NCBI GenBank assembly: GCA_021775965.1
Contig: JAJFGV010000014.1
Coordinates: forward strand, 1-64,000
DNA from: Alphaproteobacteria bacterium
GTDB taxonomy: Bacteria; Pseudomonadota; Alphaproteobacteria; Micavibrionales; Micavibrionaceae
Direction of reading: 5' to 3'
Length of the DNA stretch: 64,000 nt
In this document: piece by piece, positions 26,145 to 35,170 of the stretch
Numbering within the stretch: position 1 is the stretch's first letter
Layout of the letters: each line of letters begins with the position of its first letter
Position numbers and translations under genes: made by a program
Notes under the pieces: model-generated
What the model was told of the DNA's origin: nothing
The model's input: only the letters and a program-made list of their open reading frames with translations
Databases searched by the model: none

Positions 26145-29100
26145 TTATATTTCGGAAATATTCGTCACCCCATCCTCGCCCCGCATCGTATTCCGCGCCT
26201 GCTGGCTAAGTTTCCAACGGCCAGGCAAATCTATTTCAATGTCATGGCCATCACTATGAACGAAAATCTGGATTTTTGAACTTCCCGGCCCTTCAACATC
26301 AATAAATTCTTTGAGTTTCTTCACCGGCGCGGCGCTCTCCATATGGATATGAATTTCCCTGATTTTGCCCTCAAGCGCCTGATCAAGAGATTGCACCTTT
26401 TGCGCCGTAAAACGGATTTGATCCTCACGCTGTTCAGCGGCAACAGTCAACAGAAGTGCCTGCCCCGGCTCTAAAACATCGCGGCACTGATGGAGCAGCT
26501 CTGAAAATAAAGTGACCTCATAGATACCGCTCGGATCAGAGATTTGTAGAAAGGCATATTTGTTACCGCTTTTCTGAGCGACCCTTTCCTGCTTCTTGAG
26601 CAACACGCCAGCCATCTGCACACGGACAGCACTAATGTGATTGAGCTTTTCTTCCACGCTGGCAAAGCTGGAAATACCCATGCGCTCCAACTGCCCCAAA
26701 CGCGTATCAAGCGGATGCGCCGACAAATAAAACCCAACCGCGCCAAATTCACGACTCAATTTTTCCAGCGGGTCCCATTCAGGGACATTCGGCAAGTCCG
26801 GCATACCAAGCGCATTATCATCGCCCTCGCCAAAAAGACTGACCTGGCCGGAATCTCGCTCTGCCGCCTGCGCCTGACCGTAACGCAGAACCGTTTCGGT
26901 GCCGCCATGAACCTGCGCTCTGTTTTTATTCAGAGATTCAAACGCACCGGCACAAGCCAGATGTTCGAACTGTCGTTTGTTCATCGCTTTGGGATCGACA
27001 CGCATCGAAAAATCTTCCAGGGATTTAAACTTACCGCCCGTTTTTCTTTCACTCACAATCTGTTCCATCGCTGCCTCGCCAACACCTTTTAACGCTGCGA
27101 GCGCATAACGGATCGTCCCATCCTGCACGGCAAAGTCCGGCCATGATTCATTAATGTCCGGTGAATGAAGTTTGATATCCATCCGATCAAGATCTTGCTT
27201 AAAAATACTCAGCTTGTCAGTATTACCAAGATCAAGCGTCATCGATGCCGCCATAAACTGCACCGGGTGATTGGCTTTTAACCAGCCCGTCCAATACGCG
27301 ATCAACGCATACGCCGCCGCGTGCGATTTGTTAAAGCCGTACCCGGCGAATTTGGCAATCTGATCAAAAATATGATTGGCCTGATTGGCTGGCACATTGT
27401 TATGTTCCTTTGCACCATCCATAAACATTTGGCGCTGCGCATCCATCTCGGCCTTAATCTTTTTACCCATCGCGCGGCGAAGCAAATCGGCACCACCCAG
27501 CGTATAACCCGCCAGCTCCTGCGCAGCTTGCATCACCTGCTCCTGATAAATCATGATGCCGTAGGTTTCTTCTAGGAACGGCTTCAGCTTTGGGTGCAGA
27601 TAATCTGGCTCTTCATTACCAGCTTTTGTGCTAATATATTTCGGGATGTTGTCCATCGGACCCGGACGATAAAGCGCCACCAGCGCAATAATATCTTCAA
27701 AACGGTTCGGTTTCATCTTGCGCAAAACATCGCGCATGCCAGAACTCTCCAGTTGGAACACCCCAACCGTATTACCGCTGGCCAAAAGGTCATATGTTTT
27801 TTGATCATCGAGCGGGATTTGAAGATAATCTATTTTCTCTCCAGCGCGCTCAATCAATTGAATTGTTTTGTGAATGACCGTCATGGTTTTCAAACCAAGA
27901 AAATCAAACTTCACCAGCCCGGCCTGCTCAACATATTTCATGTTGAACTGCGTCACTGGCATATCGGAGCGCGGATCACGATAAAGCGGCACCAACTCAT
28001 GAAGCGCCCGATCACCAATCACCAGCCCCGCGGCGTGGGTGGAAGCATGCCGATAAAGCCCCTCCAGCTTCAGCGCCATATTGATCAGTTTCTTACTGGT
28101 ATCATCCTTGTTGCGTTCATTGCGCAGCTCTTCGTCCTGCGCCAGCGCTTCGCCCAGAGTCATCGGTGCCGCCGGATTGTTCGGAATCATTTTGGCAATA
28201 CGATCAACCTGGCCATAGGGCATTTGCAACACGCGACCAACATCACGCACCACGGCACGCGCCTGCAACTTACCAAAGGTAATAATCTGCGCGACATGGT
28301 CATAGCCGTATCGCTCCTGCACATAACGGATCACTTCATCGCGGCGTTCCTGACAAAAGTCGATATCAAAGTCGGGCATCGACACACGTTCGGGGTTCAA
28401 CATCCGTTCAAACAGCAAACCGAACTGCAGCGGATTCAGATCGGTAATCTTGAGCGCCCAAGACACAACCGAACCGGCACCAGAGCCCCTGCCCGGGCCA
28501 ACAGGAATATCCTGATCTTTCGCCCATATAATAAAGTCGGACACGATAAGAAAATACCCGGCAAAGCCCATCTGATTGATAACGCCTAGCTCGTAATCCA
28601 GCCGGTCCCAATAGGGCTTATGATCCTCATCGGCGGCAAACTTCTCTAGCCTCCACTCAAGACCCTTTTTCGCCTGCGCTTGTAATTCCTCTTCCTCGGA
28701 ATGCCCGCCTTCCGTTTTAAATGGTGGCAGGATCGGTTGAATGGTCTGCAACAGGAATGAACAACGCTGCGCTATCACGCCTGTGTTTTGAATAGCTTCG
28801 GGCACATCTTCAAACAGCGCCACCATTTCTTTGGCTGATTTAAAATAATGCTGATCCGTGACCGTGCGGCGATCAGACTCGGTGATATAACGTCCGCCTG
28901 CAATACAAAGCAGCGCGTCATGCGCTTCGTGGTCCGAGATTTGATCAAAATAACAATCATTGGTGGCGACAAGAGGAATGTCATGCTTATAGGCCAGATC
29001 AATCAGCTTGTCTTCGCTTGCCTCCTCCTCCGCCCAGCCATGACGTTGCAGCTCTATATAAAACCGATCCCCAAATATTTTTTTGAAGGCAAGCAGAGTT

Positions 29101-29543
29101 TCTTCGGCTTTGTCATCCTGATGATGGACAAGGTTTTGAGGAATTGGCCCTTTCGATCCTCCACTCAGACAAATCAACCCATCTGCATGCGCAGCGAGCT
29201 CTTCCATACTCGCACTGGCGGCTTCCTGATCTTCACCGCCGAGATAAGCATCACTGATCAGCTTGCATAAATTACGATAACCGACTTCATTTTGAACCAG
29301 CAGGACGATCTGGTGATCGTTCTCACCAATACTGACCTGACAGCCAATAATCGGTTGGACACCAGCTTTGGCTGCTTCCGCAGCAAATTCCATCGCGCCA
29401 AAGAGATTATTGGTGTCGGTCACCGCCACGGCGGGCATCTTTTGCTGGCGGCATATCGCCACCAAATCCTTGACCGTAATCGCCCCTTCCGCCAGGGAAT
29501 AGGCAGAATGAGTGTGCAAATGGATATACGCAGGGTGATTCAT
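26145..29543 (-). CDS. dnaE: DNA polymerase III alpha subunit
   Basis: Catalytic subunit of the replicative polymerase. 1132 residues, DnaE1 type. N-terminal PHP domain (YIHLHTHSAYSLAEGAI, residues about 6-22), then the C-family polymerase domain with the catalytic PDFDIDFCQERRDEV near residue 390 and VALYRPGPMDNIP in the fingers region, helix-hairpin-helix, and a C-terminal OB fold (VQMAGVLLKKQERVAQKSG). Located next to lolD, as in many alphaproteobacteria. No proofreading exonuclease (DnaQ) motif is in the chain. Confidence 0.98.
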   Translation of the reverse strand: MNHPAYIHLHTHSAYSLAEGAITVKDLVAICRQQKMPAVAVTDTNNLFGAMEFAAEAAKAGVQPIIGCQVSIGENDHQIVLLVQNEVGYRNLCKLISDAYLGGEDQEAASASMEELAAHADGLICLSGGSKGPIPQNLVHHQDDKAEETLLAFKKIFGDRFYIELQRHGWAEEEASEDKLIDLAYKHDIPLVATNDCYFDQISDHEAHDALLCIAGGRYITESDRRTVTDQHYFKSAKEMVALFEDVPEAIQNTGVIAQRCSFLLQTIQPILPPFKTEGGHSEEEELQAQAKKGLEWRLEKFAADEDHKPYWDRLDYELGVINQMGFAGYFLIVSDFIIWAKDQDIPVGPGRGSGAGSVVSWALKITDLNPLQFGLLFERMLNPERVSMPDFDIDFCQERRDEVIRYVQERYGYDHVAQIITFGKLQARAVVRDVGRVLQMPYGQVDRIAKMIPNNPAAPMTLGEALAQDEELRNERNKDDTSKKLINMALKLEGLYRHASTHAAGLVIGDRALHELVPLYRDPRSDMPVTQFNMKYVEQAGLVKFDFLGLKTMTVIHKTIQLIERAGEKIDYLQIPLDDQKTYDLLASGNTVGVFQLESSGMRDVLRKMKPNRFEDIIALVALYRPGPMDNIPKYISTKAGNEEPDYLHPKLKPFLEETYGIMIYQEQVMQAAQELAGYTLGGADLLRRAMGKKIKAEMDAQRQMFMDGAKEHNNVPANQANHIFDQIAKFAGYGFNKSHAAAYALIAYWTGWLKANHPVQFMAASMTLDLGNTDKLSIFKQDLDRMDIKLHSPDINESWPDFAVQDGTIRYALAALKGVGEAAMEQIVSERKTGGKFKSLEDFSMRVDPKAMNKRQFEHLACAGAFESLNKNRAQVHGGTETVLRYGQAQAAERDSGQVSLFGEGDDNALGMPDLPNVPEWDPLEKLSREFGAVGFYLSAHPLDTRLGQLERMGISSFASVEEKLNHISAVRVQMAGVLLKKQERVAQKSGNKYAFLQISDPSGIYEVTLFSELLHQCRDVLEPGQALLLTVAAEQREDQIRFTAQKVQSLDQALEGKIREIHIHMESAAPVKKLKEFIDVEGPGSSKIQIFVHSDGHDIEIDLPGRWKLSQQARNTMRGEDGVTNISEI

Positions 29544-29564
29544 TTTTGAAATATAGCAGTCTGG

Positions 29565-30296
29565 CTAGAACGGCACAATTCTACCGGCCTTCAATTCAAG
29601 AACTCGATCCATTTGCTCCGCTAATTCCATATTGTGAGTGGCGATCAGGGCGCCAATACCGCGCTCGCGCACCTGCTCCAGAAGCACATCAAACACCTCT
29701 TCCGAGGTTTTCAGGTCCAGATTTCCTGTCGGCTCATCAGCAAACAGCAATGTCGGATCATTGGCCAGCGCCCGCGCAATCGCCACGCGTTGCTGCTCAC
29801 CACCGGATAATTTACCGGGACGGTGGGTTAGTCTCTCGCCGAGCCCAAGACTAGTCAGCAGCTCACCTGCCTTTTTATGCGCCACCTTTTTAGATTTCCC
29901 GGCAATAATTTGCGGCAGCCCCACATTCTCGACAGCCGTAAATTCCGGCAGCAGATGATGGAACTGATAAACAAAACCAATATAATCCAGCCGTAATTTC
30001 GTCCGCGCGGCGTCACCCATTTTTTCGGTCTGATGACCATTGATAAAAATCTTTCCCGATGTCGGACTGTCGAGCAGCCCGGCAATCTGCATCAGAGTCG
30101 ATTTCCCCGATCCGCTCGGCCCGACCAGAGCGACAATTTCCCCCGCCGCAATCCGCATCGAAAGATTTTGCAAAACTTCAAGCGTATTTCCCGCCTGTTT
30201 GAAAGTTTTGTTCAAACCATCAATCTTCAGCAGCGTTTCGCCTTCGACCGGCTGCGACCTTGGTTCGTCCTTGAATGCGCCCTGCAAATTATTCAT
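29565..30296 (-). CDS. lolD: Lipoprotein-releasing system ATP-binding protein
   Basis: ABC ATPase that powers release of lipoproteins from the inner membrane to LolA. Walker A LVGPSGSGKSTLMQIAG, signature LSGGEQQRVAIARAL, Walker B TLLFADEPTGNLD and the H-loop THNMELAEQMD are all intact. ATG at 30296 (MNNLQGAFKDEP) is chosen, 243 residues; the upstream frame only reads back into lolC. The start overlaps the lolC stop by 8 bases, so the two are translationally coupled. Confidence 0.97.
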   Translation of the reverse strand: MNNLQGAFKDEPRSQPVEGETLLKIDGLNKTFKQAGNTLEVLQNLSMRIAAGEIVALVGPSGSGKSTLMQIAGLLDSPTSGKIFINGHQTEKMGDAARTKLRLDYIGFVYQFHHLLPEFTAVENVGLPQIIAGKSKKVAHKKAGELLTSLGLGERLTHRPGKLSGGEQQRVAIARALANDPTLLFADEPTGNLDLKTSEEVFDVLLEQVRERGIGALIATHNMELAEQMDRVLELKAGRIVPF

Positions 30297-31530
30297 AACG
30301 CAGCGCCTCCACCGGATCGAGCCGCGCCGCACGCCATGCCGGATATAATGTGGCCAGCATCGACAGCACAAACGCCATTGCAATCACCGTAGCCACCTCC
30401 GTCCAGTCAACAACAGCCGGGAGTTTCGAAAGAAAGTAAATTTCCTCGGCGAACAATTCCGTATCTGTCAGGCCCTCCAGGCCCTCCTTTATCGTGTCAA
30501 TATTCAGAGCGACAGCAATCCCGACCGCCGCGCCGACAACCGTGCCGATAAACCCGATACTCGCCCCGGTTAGCATAAATATTTTTAGCATCGAGGAACG
30601 CTTCGCCCCCATCGTGCGCATAATCGCGATGTCGTGCCCCTTGTCTTTGACCAGCATAATCATCGAAGAAATAATATTAAACGCCGCGACAATAATAATC
30701 AGCGTCAGAATAAGAAACATCACATTGCGCTCAACCTGCAGCGCGTTAAAGAAACTCTGATTGGTATCACGCCAATCGTAAACCCCGGCGCGGCCTTCAA
30801 TCTCCAGCGCCACTGATTTTCGAATGACATCCAGATCATCCGGGTCACTGATAAACACCTCCAGCCCCGTCACGGCCTTGGGATATTGAAAAAACACCTG
30901 CGCCGCCTCCAGTGGCATAAAAATAAAGCCACTATTATATTCATACATGCCAACATCGAAGACCATGCCGATCTCATAGGTTCGCTGCCGCGGGATAGAA
31001 CCAAACGGCGTGGACTTTACCTTGGGCGAGGTCAGCGTCACCTTATCGCCCGGCACCACCTTTAGTTTGGCCGCCAACACCTTCCCCAGCGCCACCTTAT
31101 GACCGTTAAAATCAGCCAGCACCCCCTGAACAACGGAATCGTGCAAAACCTGACGGCCCATAAAATCAGCGGGTTTAATTCCGCGCACCAAAATACCGCT
31201 CGACTTGCCCTGAAACGAGACTAGCGACTGGCCTTCAACCATTGGTGTGACTTCCGTAATGCCCTCAATCGGCAAAAGACTGGCGCGCAAATCTTCGTAA
31301 TATTCCAGCTGCCCGTCATAGGCATAAACATTCATATGACCGTTGAGGCCAAGAATGCGGCTGAACAGCTCCTGCCGGAAACCGTTCATCACCGACATGA
31401 CGATAATCAGCGTCGCGACGCCGAGCATAATCCCGGCAAAGGAAAACCCGGCAATAACCGACACAAAGCCTTCCGCTTTTTTAGAGCGAAGATACCGCCA
31501 GGCAACCATGCGTTCGAAAGGTGAGAACAT
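30289..31530 (-). CDS. lolC: Lipoprotein-releasing ABC transporter permease (LolC/LolE family)
   Basis: Inner-membrane permease of the lipoprotein release complex. 413 residues: an N-terminal membrane helix (MFSPFERMVAWRYLRSKKAEGFVSVIAGFS), a large periplasmic domain (about 45-265), then three membrane helices with conserved KDKGHDIAIMRTMGAKRSSMLKIF between the first two. Alphaproteobacteria generally have one LolC/E homodimer gene, as here. Clusters with lolD downstream and proS upstream beyond two small genes. Confidence 0.95.
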   Translation of the reverse strand: MFSPFERMVAWRYLRSKKAEGFVSVIAGFSFAGIMLGVATLIIVMSVMNGFRQELFSRILGLNGHMNVYAYDGQLEYYEDLRASLLPIEGITEVTPMVEGQSLVSFQGKSSGILVRGIKPADFMGRQVLHDSVVQGVLADFNGHKVALGKVLAAKLKVVPGDKVTLTSPKVKSTPFGSIPRQRTYEIGMVFDVGMYEYNSGFIFMPLEAAQVFFQYPKAVTGLEVFISDPDDLDVIRKSVALEIEGRAGVYDWRDTNQSFFNALQVERNVMFLILTLIIIVAAFNIISSMIMLVKDKGHDIAIMRTMGAKRSSMLKIFMLTGASIGFIGTVVGAAVGIAVALNIDTIKEGLEGLTDTELFAEEIYFLSKLPAVVDWTEVATVIAMAFVLSMLATLYPAWRAARLDPVEALRYE

Positions 31531-31576
31531 AACTCCTAGCTTCTCAGAAAATGCGGTTTGGTTCTATAGGAAAGTT

Positions 31577-32140
31577 CTATGCAGGGGCTAGAAGTCGGGG
31601 AACATACCCTGTAGTATTAGCAGCAACCCTAATAGCGCCAGAAACCTTAGCAGAAGCGACAGCAGCCTCTTCAGCAGTCGCCATACCTATTTTTGAAGGC
31701 TTTTCCCAATCCTGGTTTGCTTTCTCAAGCCTCTGTAACCATTCTGTTGCTTTAGGCAATTCATCACCATAGGTCACCATATAGGCTGTACCCTCATGTT
31801 TTACAACAACACGGATGCCTGTTTCTTCACGGATCTTAAACGCCAATTCTTTAAGATCAAAGAGAGTTGCCCCAGGCACAGAAAGAACAAATGCTGTTTG
31901 TCTTTCCCTCTCCTTATGATCTCTAGGCTGAGTTGTATATAACATTGATCTACCCTGTGGATCTTCGAAAGGTGGCGCCATCAAAACAAGAACTGCCCCA
32001 CTTTTAGGATCCTCCTGTTTATAATTGGCCCCAAGAAAATCAAATGTGCGCCCATTAAGCCTTATAGCACCATTTTTAAAACTAGTTGCCGCAAGCAGAA
32101 ACAAGTCAGAAACATCTGTGGTTATAGTTGTTGCAGTCAT
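31577..32140 (-). CDS. Hypothetical protein (187 residues)
   Basis: No family recognised. Soluble, no signal peptide, starts MTATTITTDVSDLFLLAATS. The middle part (about 40-130) looks like a folded alpha/beta domain with AVLVLMAPPFEDPQGRSMLY, and the C-terminal third is helical and alanine-rich (KIGMATAEEAAVASAKVSGA). Start at 32140 is behind AGAGGA. The region upstream is AT-rich with a possible TTGCAC / TATAAA promoter. It lies between lolC and another small gene on the same strand and could be transcribed with proS. Confidence 0.6.
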   Translation of the reverse strand: MTATTITTDVSDLFLLAATSFKNGAIRLNGRTFDFLGANYKQEDPKSGAVLVLMAPPFEDPQGRSMLYTTQPRDHKERERQTAFVLSVPGATLFDLKELAFKIREETGIRVVVKHEGTAYMVTYGDELPKATEWLQRLEKANQDWEKPSKIGMATAEEAAVASAKVSGAIRVAANTTGYVPRLLAPA

Positions 32141-32221
32141 AAAATCCTCTTACGCAATTACATTATTCAAAAACTGAGATTTGTTTTATAGAAAATATAA
32201 AAAGAGTGCAAGAAAAATTAG

Positions 32222-32527
32222 CTACTTCTCTAGCTTTTTTGAGATTTCCTCAAGGATTTCAATGGTTTTCTGCTGATTTTCGATACTTTTAGCAAGCATA
32301 TCATGGTTCTTTTGAAACATATCCTTGTTGTGCTGTAATACTTTTCTCTGCTGTCTCTTGGCAAAAGCAATCACAAACAACAAAAAGAGAAGCAGAACCC
32401 CAAGCAATATAAAATCCTGATAGAGATACCAATGATTTGTCCATGTATCAGGAGGAGCATCGTAAACAGGTGAATCGACATACAACCCATCCAACATTTC
32501 TTTTACGTCTGTTGTTGGTTCTGCCAT
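32222..32527 (-). CDS. Hypothetical single-pass membrane protein with coiled-coil tail (101 residues)
   Basis: An acidic N-terminal segment (about 1-38), one strong membrane helix (DFILLGVLLLFLLFVIAFA, about 39-57), then a basic stretch (KRQQRKV) and a helical coiled coil to the end. Positive charges after the helix place the tail in the cytoplasm. No family recognised. It begins 14 bases after the proS stop and is probably transcribed with it. Confidence 0.6.
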   Translation of the reverse strand: MAEPTTDVKEMLDGLYVDSPVYDAPPDTWTNHWYLYQDFILLGVLLLFLLFVIAFAKRQQRKVLQHNKDMFQKNHDMLAKSIENQQKTIEILEEISKKLEK

Positions 32528-32541
32528 ATCAATACGCTTCC

Positions 32542-33855
32542 CTACGCCGCCATTCTTTCAACGACAGATTCCAGCGACAACTCCTGCTTTTCGCCCGTCT
32601 TGCGGTTTTTAAGCTCAGCCATTCCTTTTTCTGCGCTTCTTGGACCAATAACAACCTGCCAGGGCAATCCAATCAAATCCATATCGGCAAATTTACCCCC
32701 GGCCTGTGTATCCCGGTCATCATAAAGCACATCCTTGCCCTGCTCTTTAAGCTTCTCATAAAGATCATCGCAAGCCTTGCTACAGGCCTCATCACGAGGC
32801 TTCAGGTTAATCAAGCCAATATCGAACGGGGAAACGCTTTCCGGCCAGACAATACCGTTATCATCATGGTTTGCCTCAATAATGCCACCAACCAAACGTG
32901 AAACACCGATACCATAGGACCCCATTTCGACAGGAACTATTTCCCCTTCTTTATTTTGAACGGTGGCATTCATGGCCTCTGAATACTTGGTGCCAAAATA
33001 GAAAATATGACCAACCTCTATACCCCGTGCCTTTATAAGATCGCCCTCGGGACAAGCAGAAGCATCATGCATTTCATCAGTCGCAGCATACAAAGATGTC
33101 ATCTCCTCAAAAAACTCACCTATCTTTTCTTTATCATCATAAGACAAGCCGCCTGCCGTCGTATCCTTTTCCATCCAGTCTTTATGCGCATAAACTTCAC
33201 TCTCTCCGGTTTCAGCCAGAATAATAAATTCATGGCTCAACTTACCGCCAATCGGCCCGGTATCGGCACGCATCGGAATAGCCCGCAGCCCCATACGCCG
33301 AAACGTGCGCAGATACGCCAAAAACATCCGCTGATAAGCGTGACGCGCATCATCCGCGGTCAAATCAAAAGAATAAGCATCCTTCATCAAAAATTCCCGG
33401 CCACGCATCACACCAAAGCGCGGGCGAATTTCATCTCGGAATTTCCATTGAATGTGATAGAGGTTCTTCGGTAAATCTTTGTAAGAGCGGACAGACGAGC
33501 GAAAGATGTCTGTGATCATCTCCTCGTTGGTCGGCCCATAAAGCAAATCTCTATCGCCACGATCTTTGATCCGCAGCATTTCTTCGCCATAGTCATCATA
33601 GCGTCCACTTTCCCGCCAAAGATCAGCCGATTGCAGAGTCGGCATCAGCAACTCTTGTGCGCCGGCTTTATCCTGCTCCTCACGAACAATCTGTTCAATT
33701 TTCTTGAGAACCTTATGTCCCAATGGCAACCAGGCATAAATCCCGGCGCTGGTTTGCTTGATCATGCCCGCACGCAACATCAAACGATGCGAAACAATTT
33801 CCGCTTCCTTTGGATTCTCTTTTAAGGTCGGAAGAAAATAATGCGACATACGCAT
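32542..33855 (-). CDS. proS: Prolyl-tRNA synthetase, short (alphaproteobacterial) type
   Basis: Charges tRNA-Pro. 437 residues, matching the ProS type that lacks the large editing insertion domain between motifs 2 and 3. Class II motifs are seen: motif 1/2 region [20 protein letters not shown] and [21 protein letters not shown], motif 3 near [18 protein letters not shown]. Start [18 protein letters not shown] at 33855. Editing of Ala-tRNA-Pro would need a separate factor (YbaK/ProX), not seen here. Confidence 0.97.
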   Translation of the reverse strand: MRMSHYFLPTLKENPKEAEIVSHRLMLRAGMIKQTSAGIYAWLPLGHKVLKKIEQIVREEQDKAGAQELLMPTLQSADLWRESGRYDDYGEEMLRIKDRGDRDLLYGPTNEEMITDIFRSSVRSYKDLPKNLYHIQWKFRDEIRPRFGVMRGREFLMKDAYSFDLTADDARHAYQRMFLAYLRTFRRMGLRAIPMRADTGPIGGKLSHEFIILAETGESEVYAHKDWMEKDTTAGGLSYDDKEKIGEFFEEMTSLYAATDEMHDASACPEGDLIKARGIEVGHIFYFGTKYSEAMNATVQNKEGEIVPVEMGSYGIGVSRLVGGIIEANHDDNGIVWPESVSPFDIGLINLKPRDEACSKACDDLYEKLKEQGKDVLYDDRDTQAGGKFADMDLIGLPWQVVIGPRSAEKGMAELKNRKTGEKQELSLESVVERMAA

Positions 33856-33873
33856 AGTAATAACTCTCGCTTT

Positions 33874-34374
33874 CTAGGGATATTGGCCTTCAATTATACC
33901 GTCAGAGGTTAAGTTATCGCTGGCGGCCTGTCCACTCTCGATTGGCGCTTGTTCCGGGCCCTGCACCGGTTTTTCTCCCTTGCCGCAAAGATAATAAGCC
34001 TGATCCGACACATCCTGGTCATTATATTCAACCCGGCCATCGGCATGAATACGCATCGTCGCCACAGTTGGCTCCAAATTAACGGCAGCCGGCACTTGCC
34101 CCGGGACGTTCAAATTAAAATACTGAACCAGATCAACTTCAATCGGAATAACCACGGGCTGCATAATTGGCTTTAAAGGCGTACCAACATCAGCAGCAAT
34201 CACAGGATTGCCATTCACATCAATTCCGGCCAGATATTGCACGCCATCCGTAGGTTTTGCGGCCACAGGCTTATGCTCGGGCAAGAGCTGGCACAGCGCT
34301 TCCTGACTCGCCTCCTGCGCCTGAACCGGAAGAAAAATCATAGATAACACCAATATCGATAGTATTTTTTTCAA
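33874..34374 (-). CDS. Hypothetical secreted protein (166 residues)
   Basis: N-terminal signal peptide (KKILSILVLSMIFLP, cleavage after VQA) and a periplasmic mature part with two Cys (C28 region and C131 region), acidic C-terminus. No family recognised. Start codon is TTG at 34374, two bases after the DUF1467 gene stop, which suggests coupling. It lies in the proS-DUF1467-rnj neighbourhood. The mature part is low in catalytic-type motifs, so an envelope structural role is possible but unproven. Confidence 0.65.
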   Translation of the reverse strand: MKKILSILVLSMIFLPVQAQEASQEALCQLLPEHKPVAAKPTDGVQYLAGIDVNGNPVIAADVGTPLKPIMQPVVIPIEVDLVQYFNLNVPGQVPAAVNLEPTVATMRIHADGRVEYNDQDVSDQAYYLCGKGEKPVQGPEQAPIESGQAASDNLTSDGIIEGQYP

Positions 34375-34376
34375 AG

Positions 34377-34619
34377 TTAACCCGCCTCTTGCGCTTTTAC
34401 AGTGGCCATCTCCCGGAAACTTAAGATGTCCGCATCAATAAGTAAATACATAACACCCCATATGACGGTAGAAATGGCCGTTGTTATCAGGATAACCCGC
34501 CCCATATGGGCTTTTTCAGGCGTGCCGGTCTTGTCCCGCTTCAGGCCAAAAGGCAGCACACAAAAGATCACCACCCACCAGGTGAGCAAAAAGACAATAA
34601 TACCGGTGAACCAATCCAT
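34377..34619 (-). CDS. DUF1467 family membrane protein
   Basis: 80 residues with two membrane helices (about 5-25 and 43-62), containing the family pattern WWVVIFCVLPFGLKRD and GTPEKAHMGRVILITTAIS. This small protein family is a regular neighbour of rnj and proS in alphaproteobacteria; its function is unknown. ATG at 34619. The secreted protein gene follows after 2 bases. Confidence 0.85.
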   Translation of the reverse strand: MDWFTGIIVFLLTWWVVIFCVLPFGLKRDKTGTPEKAHMGRVILITTAISTVIWGVMYLLIDADILSFREMATVKAQEAG

Positions 34620-34630
34620 TTACGTAATCC

Positions 34631-34659
34631 TTGACAGAGTTGTGATTTCTATGATAAAA
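34631..34659 (+). promoter_or_regulatory. Candidate promoter of the 159-residue gene
   Basis: TTGACA (34631-34636), 17-base spacer, ATAAAA (34654-34659), followed by a TGAATAACACGGAG leader and the ATG at 34691. It drives a plus-strand gene placed between two minus-strand units. Confidence 0.5.
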
Positions 34660-34690
34660 CCTAATTCACTGAATAACACGGAGAAATAAT

Positions 34691-35170
34691 ATGGGCCTCG
34701 AAAAAGGAATATCGCATCAGATTCCAGAAAAACAACCTTTTGATCCGCTGGAAGAGCCAGAGGAAACGGTTCCGCTCAAAAAAAGTCCAAAATGGCTTAA
34801 ACCTGCAATAAAAACCCTATCAGATCAGGAAGAAAGCGTAATGCATTTGCAACGCGCCTTTAATCAATATATGGGAGACTCCCACCCTGACTTTCGCTCT
34901 TCTTGTAATAATCTCCAGGCACTTATTGACATACCTATGGTGTTAAATAAAAAAATGTACTGCCAATATAAGGACCTGCTGGCGGATGTTGAACATTCTA
35001 CACCTGAAGAGCTTGCAGATGAACTTTACAAAATTTCTCTTTATGTTCCGGAACCAAGAGAAGTATACTTGGTATCTATCAATAGTATTCTTAGATCTAT
35101 CGATTGCAGAATTTTGAGCGCTCCCAACCTAGGCATTCCTGACGAGCCTAAACCCCCAACAATGTCCTAA
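34691..35170 (+). CDS. Hypothetical protein (159 residues)
   Basis: No family recognised. Soluble, rich in Pro, Glu and Lys at both ends, with a helical middle (about 45-120; MHLQRAFNQYMGDSHPDFRS). No signal peptide. GGAG Shine-Dalgarno 7 bases before ATG. Runs against the direction of all neighbours; its stop overlaps the rnj stop by 4 bases tail to tail. Its leader resembles those of two other plus-strand small genes in this window. Confidence 0.6.
   Translation: MGLEKGISHQIPEKQPFDPLEEPEETVPLKKSPKWLKPAIKTLSDQEESVMHLQRAFNQYMGDSHPDFRSSCNNLQALIDIPMVLNKKMYCQYKDLLADVEHSTPEELADELYKISLYVPEPREVYLVSINSILRSIDCRILSAPNLGIPDEPKPPTMS

Noticed and set aside
27594-28589. A 331-codon open frame antisense to dnaE
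   Set aside because: Shadow of the conserved polymerase domain; no start signal or family resemblance.
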